NCBI GenBank assembly: GCA_023014335.1
Contig: JAECYW010000004.1
Coordinates: 3,286,001-3,350,000 of the forward strand
Reading direction: 5' to 3'
DNA: 64,000 nt
Origin: Galerina marginata
Taxonomy: Eukaryota > Basidiomycota > Agaricomycetes > Agaricales > Galerinaceae
Shown one piece after another: positions 21,478 to 31,896 of this stretch (positions within the stretch are counted from its first letter, which is position 1; each line of letters starts with the position of its first letter). The notes under the pieces were generated by a model. That model searched no databases and was not told the DNA's origin. It saw only the letters and a program-made list of their open reading frames with translations. The position numbers and the translations under genes were made by a program.

Positions 21478-24470
21478 GCCGTTTGGGTACAGATTGTAAG
21501 TTCGCTTGTTGGTAGTCCTTTCAACCCGCCTTTAACAACCATGCCCCATTCAGAGTATAACGCCCAACAACAACGACGGCTTCAAATGCCATCAACGATG
21601 TTCGCATACTTAGTCGTGGTGGGTACAGATGACATGTAAGCCATGACCTTTTCCTTCTTACCAACATGCCCTCACACCGCCTTGACAGCCGCACGCCCCG
21701 AGGGCAACACGCCCTTCGACAACCACTGGCACACATCGACATCGATCGAGGATAGCTACTGCTTGGGCATGTGAGATGTAGGTCCCTCTCCCTGTGTCTT
21801 GAAGCCCAGTGCTGACCGTCGTTGCGCCGACAGCCACAAAGCCAAGCCCAACTCCAGTCCGCATCGACCACCAATGCGAGGTCGAGACTGAAACCAGAAT
21901 GATGATACCAATAGTAAGCCTGTTCCATACGGCCATCAATCTCTTGCCAACTTTCCTTTGCTTTAGAACGCCACGCCTAGTTGGAAAAGAACGATACCGA
22001 AGCCGTTGGGTACAGATCGTGAGCTGTCCTGTACCATTTGTTGAACCGCTGTTGACCATCAATCTAGAACAAACGCCTAACAACAACTAAGGTTTCGGTC
22101 AACAACAACCTGTCTTCACAACAACACCTCAAGAGCATAGTCGCCTTCACAAGCGAGTCGCGACTCACAAAGCCATTTGGGTACGGATTGTGAGTTTACT
22201 CACCTAATTTCAGAGCGCATTTCCTGACGACCAATTCAGAGCACACCGCCCAACAACAACGGCGGCTTGCTTCTGATCCATCAAGGCGTTGGCCTCCTAT
22301 AAAAGTCAAATACTCGACGATACCCATTCTCGTTTAGTTTGGAGGAGTCCACACAATGACGATGCGAATCGACCCAGTTTGACTCTGCGCCGTTTGGGTA
22401 CAATTCGTAAGTCCTATCGATCCTGTTCATCCGACCATTTCTAACAACCATCTAGCCATACAACAATGACGGCTGCCACCCATTTATCCATTATCCTCCT
22501 CACCTATTCTCCCGACCTTATGCCGTTTGGGTACAGATTTGTAGGTCATTATGCTTCCCCTTGTCTCTGCCACTTTAACCATCATCCGTATTATAGCCCA
22601 ACAACAATGACGGCCGCCTTCAACAAATGGATGTATGTCAGGTTATCTTCAATCAACCCCTCGACCTTGCCGTTTGGGTAGAAATTCGTGCGTTCAAACA
22701 AACGTCATTTTTGTGCTACTTCTGATGGCCACTGTAGCCCAACAACAATGACGGCTTCGCTTACACCAAGTTCTTCTTTACTCCTCCACGCCTCTCACGC
22801 CGTTTAGGGAAGGACGAAGTTTCATGCACGGATGGATTATACCCCGTTCGAAGGCTCGCCGACTCGACTTAGTCCTTTACGGCTACCTTCCTACCTCCTA
22901 CACGTTTACGTGGAGAGTAGGTAACGTTGGAAAGCTCATCAACATGGCTGTATGGCTATCGTGCTATCCGTTACCACCGTCCTCGCACCAAACTTTCCTG
23001 CCCATCAACAACAACGGTCGATCGACAATTTGGCAATAACCCAGCAAGGACACCGTTTCTTGCCTGGATGGATGATACCCCGTAGGAAGGCTCGCCTACT
23101 TGACTTAGTCTCTTACGGCTACCTTCTTACCTCTTCACGAAAGTGAAGAGTAGGCGACAGTGGAAAGGCTACCAACTCGACTTCGTCCTGTTCGGCCACC
23201 TTGCTATTATCGTCACCCTCCTCGCACCTAACATTCCTACAATGGCACTGGAGCTGATTTGTGAGTACTCCTTACAAGCGTTTTCAGTACGGATTTTGAC
23301 AACCAATCTAGCTAGCAAAAACAAAGGCTACTACCAGCACATTTACCAATCCTTCTATCCATGCCGTTTGGGTATCGATGGTAAGTTCTTTTGTCCCGAC
23401 TTTGTTCGGGTTTTGACGACAATATAGCCCAGAAACAATGACGGCTTTCATCAAGTTATTTTCAACCGCCCTACCCCGCTTCAATGCCGTTTGGGAACAA
23501 AGTTGTGCGTTCATCTCATCCCAGTTTCTCGTCCGCTTTTGACAGTCATTATAGCCCAAAAACAATGACGGCCGCCTTCATCTTTATGGCTTTACATCAA
23601 GTTTACTTGTTCACGTTTTTTCCCTCGAAGCCGTTTGGGTACAGATTCGTGAGCACTTTGCCTGGCTATCATAATTCTTTCAATGACGTAGGAAGCAATG
23701 CAGCCCAACAACAATGACGGCTGTCATATATGACTTATGACAAATATCTCCCTCCTACTATTCTTCCAACTTTGACGCCGTTTGGATACATTTTGTGAGT
23801 CCTGGCAAACTCGATGTGCTTGCTGGTTGTAACGACCATAATCTAGTCCAACAACAACGACGGCCCCTTCCCTTCATCTTTGTGGCTTATACAAAGTGTC
23901 CTTATCCTTACTCTCACCTCCGACGCCGTTTGGGTACAAATTCGTGAGCACTTAACCTGGATGTCGTGTTTCTTTCAATGACCGATGAAGAAACGCAGCC
24001 CAACAACAATGACGGCTGTCATCTATATGACAAATATCTCCCTCCAACCATTTCTTCAACTTTGACGCCGTTTGGATACAAACTTGTGAGTCCTGGCAAA
24101 CTCGATGTGCTTGTTGGTTGTAACGACCAATCTAGTCCAACAACAACGACGGCCGCCATCATCTATATGGTCAACATTCCCTTCCGACCAACCTTCCAAC
24201 CTAACGCCGTTTGGGTACAAATTGGTGAGTCCTGAAAAACTCGGCGTGTTTGCTAGCTTTTTTAAAACGACCAATCTAGCCCAACAACAATGACGGCTTC
24301 CATCGACTACGTGCCTGAGATCAAATCGTCTTTTGCGCCCGGCATGTCTTCAAAGCCGTTTGGGTACAGATAGTAAGTTATCCTGACCTTTCTTAAGTTA
24401 TGCTGCCTTTAACAACCACCACCATTTCAGAGTATAACGCCCAACAACAATGACGGCTTCAAACTCTAGT
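21478..24470 (+). repeat. tandem array of about 17 intron-containing repeat units
   Basis: Units recur about every 125-150 bp in the right part and with wider, more decayed spacing at the left. Each typical unit ends in GCCGTTTGGGTACAGATT, directly followed by a 5' splice signal (GTGAGT, GTAAGT, GTGAGC). After 50-75 bp comes a 3' splice signal (TCTAG, TATAG or CAG) and the box CCCAACAACAATGACGGC, then about 50-65 bp of variable sequence. Clear first boxes lie near 21478, 22001, 22170, 22388, 22521, 22668, 22797, 23370, 23504, 23628, 23776, 23925, 24065, 24204 and 24354. The first and last units share an extra AGTATAACG before the second box. Units at 23700-23990 and 23995-24280 form a two-unit higher-order repeat. 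Exon-like parts are not uniformly multiples of three, so one long spliced protein is unlikely. Confidence 0.8.
22829..23195. repeat. internal roughly 130-bp duplication inside the array
   Basis: 22829-22960 and 23064-23195 share GATGGAT(T/G)ATACCCCGT, AAGGCTCGCC, GACTTAGTC and TACGGCTACCTTC blocks. These differ from the typical units and interrupt their spacing. The second copy contains a perfect 8-bp stem CTCTTCAC / GTGAAGAG with a GAAA loop at 23131-23150. Confidence 0.65.
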
Positions 24471-24753
24471 CCGCGATATCTGAGTACAGATGATTTGTGC
24501 GACGGGGATGTTTACAGTGCGACAGCCACAGCGAGGAGAGCCAACCGGTCTCCAAGCCCACACCATCGAAGATGGTGATTAGGCTGTGAGGACTGAGCTG
24601 TATGGTTAAAAATTGTCTCCTTTTCACGCCGTGGTCTGACCTGGATATTTTGATAGCCACACGCCGCGCCCATTGACAACATTTATCCACTCTGCACGGA
24701 CACCCAACCCTTGAAGACACCGATCGTTGCATACGACCCGAGGGCATCGTTGT

Positions 24754-24820
24754 CGACCTTTTACGACCTTTTACGACCCATTTTACGACTTTTACGACCT
24801 TTCACGACCTTTCGCGGCCC
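24754..24820. repeat. short minisatellite, TTTTACGACC type
   Basis: Six or more imperfect tandem copies of a 9-11 bp unit (CTTTTACGAC with variants CTTTCACGAC and CTTTCGCGGC) lie directly downstream of the large array. Confidence 0.75.
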
Positions 24821-24829
24821 TTCACACCT

Positions 24830-25238
24830 AATCGCCTTGATGGTTGAAATATATCGAGCAAAGAAAGTCTCGTAGCAGACAAGTAAGGTACCTTAAAAAA
24901 TCCAAGTAGTTACATATAGTATGCTACCGTTCATATCATAAATAAAACCAGGTATCAGCTCACTCGGTTATTAAGGACACTTGACCACAGTTTCCAGCGT
25001 ATAAAACTTCGCCGGCGTTCGTTTCATGAACGAGGAAGTGGCAGTTTGGTGTTTTTCATTTTATCCTCGAGACTATCATAGGGTTCGCGGTGCAGAATGT
25101 CGACTTGTTAAACACACAGTCGGCACTGACGTTTCCAATGACGGAGATCATAGTCACAACAGTTCTCCTGCAATTTCGGATGGAACTCATCTCATCTTCC
25201 ATAACTGGTTTGCTGGTGTTGGTACACTTTCTGGATAA
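24830..25238. other. intergenic; nothing recognised
   Basis: About 400 bp of AT-rich sequence between the minisatellite and the stop codon of the enoyl-CoA hydratase gene. It probably contains that gene's 3' end. Confidence 0.35.
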
Positions 25239-26511
25239 TTACAGTTTAGCTTTACGATGTAACACGTCGACCCGAGGCCACTAAAATTTTTAGAACGTAA
25301 GCTCAACGCCACTTCAACAAATTCATAAACTTACCCAAGGATACCAGGGCGACGAATCTTTCGACAGAGTGCCGGTAAACTTTGGCAGCCTCCTTTCCTT
25401 GAACGATAGCACACCTTCCGCACCATCCTTCGAGCTCCCAAGCAGTTTCATGGCTCTTGAGTCGAGCAGGTGATTCTCCTCGACTGAGTTGCCCGGGTGC
25501 TGCAGCAGGCCCTTGGTGTACGCCACGGAGAGCTGCGACGTGTTTGCTGCCAGCTCATCAGCAAGGGCTTTGGCGGCTGGATAGACGGCTTCCCGGGTGG
25601 GGAGAATTTCGTGGTAGAGGTCGCGGATAAGGGGAAAGTCTGGCGAGACAGTTGCACCGGTCAACAGGAGGGAACTTGCCCTGGATTGGCCTATGAGGCG
25701 AGGAAGGAGGTAGGTTGAAGTGGCTGTTGCAGAGATTTATGAGTACTATAGGTTAATGGTAATCTCTGTAAAATTCAAACCTTCCGGGACGATTCCACGA
25801 CGGACAAATGGGAAGGTGAGTTTGGCACCCGCCCACACTATGCGGATGTCAAATGGGAGCTGGAGGCCAGTCATACCTACGCCTGCCTGCATTATTCGGA
25901 TTGGAGTTAGAATTGCGAGAGGATTGAAGGATACACAGCTATTATATGAACTTACAGCATGACCATTTACCGCTGCAATCGTAATTTTACGACATCTGTA
26001 GATTGTCATAGCGAGTACTCCTCCTGAATCACGGTGTGCTATATCAGAGGTAGTATTAGTTCTAGGAGATCCAGAATTAGGGAGTGGAAGAAGTGGTTAG
26101 GCGTACCGTGTTCGCCTTCTTTCTCTGCTTCTTCCTTCCATAACCTGGCCCATCCACCAGAGATGTCCGCCTGAAACGTGCACAAAATTAACTACCTGAA
26201 ATTGGAGTCAGGTAAACAACAAAGTGCTTACCCCAGAGCAGAAGGCTGGAGCTGTAGGTTCAGCGGTAAGGATGACCACTCGGACACGGTCATCTCTGTC
26301 ACACAAGTCGAAGACGTGCAACAGGTCAGACCAAAGGCTATTGACAAAAGTGTTCCTGCTTGAAATTAGAGCGCCTTGAATAGGGTCATCCGCTTGGAAG
26401 TTCGAAGACCACCCACTATTTGGCACGGTTAATGGTGATAGTAAGTACCGATCCCTCTAGGGCTGCTATTATATCTTTGTAGCCTTGTTTTGCATAGTCC
26501 GGAAGAGACAT
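25239..26511 (-). CDS. enoyl-CoA hydratase/isomerase (crotonase) family, probably peroxisomal
   Basis: Seven exons on the minus strand: 26417-26511, 26232-26358, 26107-26170, 25956-26038, 25781-25886, 25335-25723, 25239-25280, giving 301 aa. The crotonase fold is recognised by [31 protein letters not shown] (the oxyanion-hole strand), [17 protein letters not shown] and [20 protein letters not shown]. It would hydrate or isomerise enoyl-CoA esters in fatty-acid beta-oxidation. The spliced C-terminus ends AKL, a good type-1 peroxisomal signal, which supports peroxisomal location and the last intron. Length is normal. The first intron (acceptor AAG) is the weakest junction but gives an unbroken family alignment. 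Confidence 0.9.
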
Positions 26512-26675
26512 GGTTGAGGTTCGAGGAAGAAAGGTCAGAGGCCCGGCAACTTGGATACCCAGGAGAAAAGTTCCGAAAACGCGTGCGGGGAAAGGTCAGA
26601 TGACCATGACGACAATGCCGAGTCTGTTTCTCTCGAGTCTAGGTCAATGGCCTCTGTCTGTCTTTCCTCGACACC

Positions 26676-28656
26676 ATGTTCGCTGTTCGTCTGCTCTCGA
26701 AAAACAACCACGCGTTACGCAGAGTCGCCCAAAAAACACCATTGACCGGGAGTTTATCTGTTCTCCACCAGCAAATTGTTCCAGGAACGCCCTTGGTATC
26801 TCAAAAGTTTCGATATTATGCTGTACAGTCGAACCAAGATCAGAACGAGAACGAGAAAGTAGAGGAGCAGAAAAAGGAGGGACAAAAGCTACAAGAAGAA
26901 ACAGAGCAGGATGGACAGCAAAAAGAACGGCCTGGCCAGGAACGTAGTCTTGGAGGAGAGGACTACCTCGAACCATCCGGCGCGTGGATTTCATCTCCCT
27001 ATTTCGTCGCCCTCTTTGCTGTTGGCGTTGGATTGACGGGGTATGGACTGTAAGCCAATTCTCAATATCTCTGAAGCCCTAACTAATGTAACTGTATTCT
27101 AGCTATGGACTGTATAGTGTTATGACAATGTGGCCATCTGAAATCCGTTCAGACCTGCGTAATGGCCTGCGTGCCAAACGCAAAGACGACCTCGACATTG
27201 CTGCGCAGTATCTCTACAGGTAATTTAACTTCCACGTTAACGGCCTTGTCTCAAGTAGTTCTTGCCTTAGAGCTTGGGAGTCGGCGAAAACTCTACCTAC
27301 ACAAGAATTCGGTGACGATCCCCTCCTCAAAATCACGGGCATAGGCATCGCGCTGGGTGGCGTCCTCGAGCAAAATAAGAAACTCGAAGAAGCATACAAA
27401 GTATACGAAGATGCATTCTGGTACCTTCGCTCCTTCCACCTCAACCTCACCCCTTCCACCATCGACAACCGCCCAGAGCTTGGGGTGGAGACACTCAAGG
27501 CTCTCGGCCCAGCGGACAAAATCCGCGCCGTCTCTCTGGCGTACAAGCTCTCGGAACTTGCTCAGCAATTAAACAAACCCTCCATCCACGAGGAGAAATG
27601 GCTCGTCTGGTCTGTCGAGGCTATCTTGCGAGCAGTTCTTGATTCGCCCCCGATGGCGGCTGCCGAGGTCGTAAGCACGGTTGGTCCTGGGACCTTGGGT
27701 AATGGAGCTGGGCCCAATGTTAGAGTCTTAGTCGAGCAACTGGGATTGCCGGCGTGGACTCTGCAACATGATATTGCGGCGCCGTTTGAAGCCCTTGGGA
27801 CTTTCTACGCAAATGCTGGAAATATAAGGTGAGGAATTTCTTGGCCATCCAAGTTCGATTCTAATAAATTTGCAAACCAGTTACGCGCTCCCTCTATACC
27901 TTCAAGCCATCTCAATCCTCCTACCCCCTACTCCCCATGTCGCGTCGATCGAAGACAGATGCAGAGGTGATTATCAGTATTCTATCTTTCCTCTCATTCT
28001 CTAACGAAATGACAAGGTGCCCAAATAATGGGAAACGTCGCGGAGCTCATGACACGAACCCTCGACAGCAAGAATCCAAACCAAGAGACCATAACGCAGG
28101 CCGAAGCGTGGGCCAAAAAAGGCCTCGACGTGGTTCTGGCTGCACGCAAGGCGTCGCCCGTCCAATGCGACATCTGCGAAGAGTCGTTTGTTGTCTTGCT
28201 GTTTAATCTCGCGATGATCCGTGAGGTACGTGACCTTTTCGTTCAACTTGTAGCGCACTTGTGCTGATTTGTTGTTCTTAATCAAACTGCAGGTTTCGGG
28301 CGACACGTATCGTGCGCGTGCACTGCTACAAGAGAGCTTGGAGCAGGCTAAGATGATCGGCATGACCGAGGGCATCCAACATGCTTCAGACGCGCTAAAG
28401 GCACTCGACATCGGTCAAACGCCGACAGTAGTACCACAAGGACAACCACAGACTTGGGCGTCATCTTCTCGTAAGTCAACATTTAGGGCATTCAACGTGC
28501 TTCAGACGCGCTAAAGGCTGTCGACATCGGTCAAACGCCGATATTAGCACCACAAGGACAGCCACAAACTTGGGCATCGTCTTCTGGTAAGTCGACTTTT
28601 ACCGCATTCTCTAGCCTGAATGTTGAACGACGACCCTTGACACAAAAAGAAAAGTA
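26676..28656 (+). CDS. mitochondrial inner-membrane TPR protein, Mgr3-like
   Basis: Exons 26676-27049, 27103-27219, 27271-27828, 27881-27966, 28017-28225 and 28293-28514 give 521 aa if the last exon is read through. Splicing at 28452 into a duplicated exon would extend the frame to about 28656. The N-terminus is Arg/Lys-rich and amphipathic (MFAVRLLSKNNHALRRVAQK), as for mitochondrial import. A charged Glu/Gln stretch and one membrane span (PYFVALFAVGVGLTGYGLY) follow. The large C-terminal part is helical with TPR-like pairs (EEAYKVYEDAFWYLRS, FEALGTFYANAGN, YALPLYLQAISIL). This layout fits Mgr3, the adaptor of the i-AAA protease Yme1; TTC19-like proteins are an alternative. It starts only 164 bp from the hydratase start, so the two share a divergent promoter. 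Confidence 0.75.
28385..28616 (+). repeat. tandem duplication of the Mgr3-like terminal exon (116-bp unit)
   Basis: 28385-28500 and 28501-28616 are aligned copies starting TTCAGACGCGCTAAAGGC. Both keep ACATCGGTCAAACGCCGA, CCACAAGGACA and a donor-like TTCT(C/G)GTAAGTC. The TTCAG at the join can act as an acceptor for the second copy, which then stays in frame. Confidence 0.85.
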
Positions 28657-29187
28657 ACATGACATGACGGCATGACTTCACTATTAAGGACCATCTATCG
28701 ATTTGTATCTTTATATTCTGCTTTGGCCTCACCTGCATAACAATTGTAGCATTACACTGTAATCCAAAATATAGCTCGGACACCTTTCCGCTCCTCCCAG
28801 GGTATCTGCGAGACAACAATCCCGTATTAACAAAACATCGTCCCACTCGTTTCTGGCCACCGCTATACGACAGACACACCACTATTGTCTTGGACACTCT
28901 TTTGTTCCCCGACGTCGTTCATTCAGTCTATTGATTTCATCCGATGAAGCTCTTTTCTGGCCCTTGCACAAAACGCGGAACGAAGTTTCATCTTCCTTTT
29001 GTGATTATTGAATTGCTTTGTGTTTTACTATTGTTCAGCCCCGGTCTCGATTTCAATTGTGTGGTCAACTGCTGGTGGGCTATTTGCATTTGCCGTATGC
29101 GCTCTGGGACTCGGGAAATGCTTAAAAGACTGCAGTGAAAGACAGCAATTTGCCCAGTCGCATTCGCAACTGCACACCAACATACAG

Positions 29188-29283
29188 ATGGATTCCTTCA
29201 CCGACATCCCTATCCCTGCCTCCGTCCCCACCAACGAAGAAAGCGGCGGAGGCGTTGGTAATGCGTACTGTGTCGTCGCTTGA
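29188..29283 (+). CDS. lipopeptide mating pheromone precursor
   Basis: An intronless 31-aa frame starts MDSFT and ends GVGNAYCVVA before TGA. CVVA is a CaaX box. Basidiomycete pheromone precursors are short, commonly begin MD(S/T)F, contain a charged processing site in the middle (here NEES) and end C-V-[VIS]-[AS]. After farnesylation of Cys28, removal of VVA and carboxymethylation, N-terminal cleavage would leave a peptide of roughly 10-14 residues rich in Gly (SGGGVGNAYC). It would be exported and sensed by a Ste3-type receptor of a compatible partner. No receptor gene lies in this window. A frame continues upstream without stop but reads an odd hydrophobic stretch, so the ATG at 29188 is preferred. 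Confidence 0.88.
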   Translation: MDSFTDIPIPASVPTNEESGGGVGNAYCVVA

Positions 29284-29801
29284 GAGCACCTACTCGCGGC
29301 CTCCAATGTAACACCACCTGGATATTTATTGTGCGTCTCCGCTCTCGATTACCTTTTTTTTCGCCTCTTGGATTAATCATCGGCTCTATGTATATGATTA
29401 GGACGTCTACACCTGCTGAGCACTAGCAAGAGGAAAGGAGTAGGCTGCGTGTATTCGACCTTTTATTTATTACATTCGACTTTCTTGGAACCGACTGTTT
29501 TGTATATCAGTAAAAAAATCCATGCCTTATGATCGCCCCCATTTCGAATCACCGAATCTGGATGGATGGATCAAGTACGAGTATAGGATCCTTCCGGTCG
29601 ACCAAGTAGGATTCGGAATGGCGAGTTGAGTACTGACCACTTCGACAAATATTTATCGCACTGGAAATTCAAGGCAAACCATAAATAATGGTGTTCCTCC
29701 CAGAAATAGATATTTACATTGATTTGATACTGGTAAAACTTTTACTAACACAAATCCAGCTTCCGAAGAGCATTAATGTCAGTACAACTTCTCTCCAATG
29801 T
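29284..29801. other. intergenic; no gene seen
   Basis: About 520 bp that includes the pheromone 3' region and the convergent 3' side of the first MYND gene. No open frame or repeat of note. Confidence 0.35.
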
Positions 29802-30806
29802 TCATTGTACTATTGGTCTCATGGGGAAATCCTTCTCGATCTGCATCTTGAGCGTCTCAAGCCAAGCGAGAGTCGGATCATTGAGCTGAGGAGACCTGGC
29901 CCTCGCTTTGCTCATACCCAATGGCTTGAATCGGGCCTCTGTGACGTGTTCCCCATCCAGCTTCCACCGCCCTTCATTGGTGGCAATGACGATGCATGCA
30001 GCAAAATCCTCTTCCCCTTTGGACCTGGCCCTAAGCAAACCTCTCTCCTTGTTGTGCTGATCTAAGACCATGCCCATCCCCATAGTGATGAGCATGAGCT
30101 TGAACTCTATCATCGACATAATCTTGCATGATTCCAAAGAGAATCTGGCACCCGTGTTGGCATGCGGCCGTGGGGTAAGGCGGACTATCATGCCGTACTT
30201 GTCGATGTTTGAGAAGGATTCGCGAACTTTCATACCGACAATAGCAGCACATAAGAGTGAAATTTCGAAGCGAGCAGTCCAATGTCGCAGATGGCGTTGA
30301 AGAGGGGGCTCGGCAGTATTTGCATCGCCTGAAAGCAATGCAGCATTCATGTTGCATGCATCTTTGTGGCTCTTCCAGGCTTTCTCTGAGGGCCGATAAG
30401 AACACGATGCATGAGTTTGACGATCAGGCTCACTTTGACAGTCGACACTCTTCATTTTTTGGCATATTGTCAGAACAAGATGGAGAAATAGATCGAAGAA
30501 ACACGTACGCAATAATATGCACTCCTACGAAAAGGTTTACGACATCATTGGCCATGTATTTGGCGAGTCTCCCATGAGGTGTACGTACCTACAGCGAGCA
30601 CACTTAGATAGGTTCTGATGATTGGAACATCCGCTCGCACTGCACGTCACGACTGGTAGGTCCGTGATACTATTTGGGACATTATCCGGAGGGGTTGCCC
30701 CATCCTGATGAATCACTGTAGATTAGATACCACTCGTTCAATTTTGTTTAGACGAATGACACTGCTGACTGGGGGCTTCACCTTGTTGGCGAATCTGGAA
30801 TGGCAT
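29802..30806 (-). CDS. MYND-type zinc-finger protein, copy A
   Basis: Five exons on the minus strand: 30782-30806, 30589-30715, 30509-30524, 30434-30449, 29802-30385, giving 255 aa. Two of them are 16-bp microexons. After splicing, residues about 36-75 form a complete MYND finger: CSASGCSNHQNLSKCARC, then SAYYCSVDCQ, then WKSHKDAC. MYND fingers bind proline-rich partners and are usually adaptor domains. The remaining about 180 residues form a mushroom-type domain with HLRHWTARFEISLLCAAIVG, a central GARFSLESC and SKGEEDFAACIVIA. No SET or other catalytic domain is present. It is clearly paralogous to the gene at 31897-32901 with identical intron positions. Confidence 0.85.
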
Positions 30807-31150
30807 ACTTTGGCTGCTTGATGATGGTCGAGTCAACTGTCGGATGTGAGTGGGAAGAAGAGAGAAGCTTTGCGCTGCAGAAACGAGTCGTGGATTCCAA
30901 ATGCGGAAATGTATGGTGACCCCAAGTCCAACACCTTTGCGTTCAGTGCTCACAAAGACTTTTTATACATACAATCAATATTAGTACACAATAAATTGAA
31001 GATTTCTGGTCATGAAACAGAATCACGAAATTTGCGTTGTCATGTTCTCTGAGAGTATATATGGTCGCCCGATATTTTCAAACCAAGCCTTGAAGCTTCA
31101 AGTTGAAGTATGGAACTGTTCTCGTAAATAAGGAGATAATTTGGCTGTCG

Positions 31151-31860
31151 TCAGAGTTTTGAGGAAGTCCGACTCAAAATGCTAGCAAGATCTCTAGAGT
31201 AGGTTCCAAAAGTGAATATGGACCCGACCGATGGTATACCGAAGTCACTTTCGGAGATTGACTTCAAGGTTGTTTCGACGAGACATACGTGAGGGGCTGC
31301 ATAGCAACCTCCAGAGTCCTGGATTGCTTTAAGAAACAATGTGCAGAAGGCACTTTTTTGCCGATCGGCGTATTCGAAGCTGAATTCTGTGAGCCCATTC
31401 AGGTCTAAAAAAAACACCAGGCATCGAATGATTGAGATGATTTTCCAGCAAGTTGTTTGAAAGGCTTTCCCGAGGACGGAGAGAAATCAAATTGGGAGGT
31501 CGATTTGGTGATCTAAAATCACTGGACAAAGAACAGTTGTCGACCAAGATTGTCAGTCAAGTGCACTCTGGTAACGTGTGGGAACCACAGAAGTATGTGA
31601 ACTGGCAGTCTGGCCGTTCCGTAAAAGCATACGTTGCGGAGGGCGGGACTAGCATCAGCGTCGTGAAATCTGCCCTTGTCAGTCGTCTTGGCCACATGGC
31701 AGGAAGTGATCTGCAAACGTTGAAGAGAGTAGAGAATTTCCAATGAAGGGCTGCTTTGAAAGAGGCAGCTGCATCAGTCCCATTTGGCTTGGGAGCTAGA
31801 AACAATTCTTTGAATTGAAGACGCGCTGTAATAAGAAACATCCAAGAAATCAACATAGTA
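31151..31860 (-). pseudogene. F-box/LRR-like relic between the MYND genes
   Basis: Minus-strand fragments in different frames join into LRR-like text: SLPAMWPRRL, ALRNVCFYGTARLPVHILLW, HVTRVHLTDNLGRQ and FLDLNGLTEFSFEYADRQ. This style is typical of the very large F-box/LRR families of mushrooms. I found no splice pattern that restores one frame and no F-box at the start, so I treat it as a broken gene; the family is uncertain. Confidence 0.35.
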
Positions 31861-31896
31861 GAGCCTTGAGGTTTGTTCCGCTACCCACCCCGAAAC

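Noticed and set aside
21478..24470. The repeat array as one long spliced repeat protein or a Kex2-processed peptide precursor
   Set aside because: Exon-like lengths vary in phase (for example 93, 89, 87, 97 bp), stops occur in all frames of some units, and no dibasic sites flank the conserved PFGYR/PNNNDG core regularly.
29008..29187. N-terminal extension of the pheromone frame with a hydrophobic stretch
   Set aside because: It has no ATG, and pheromone precursors of this class are short and start MDxF; the ATG at 29188 fits exactly.
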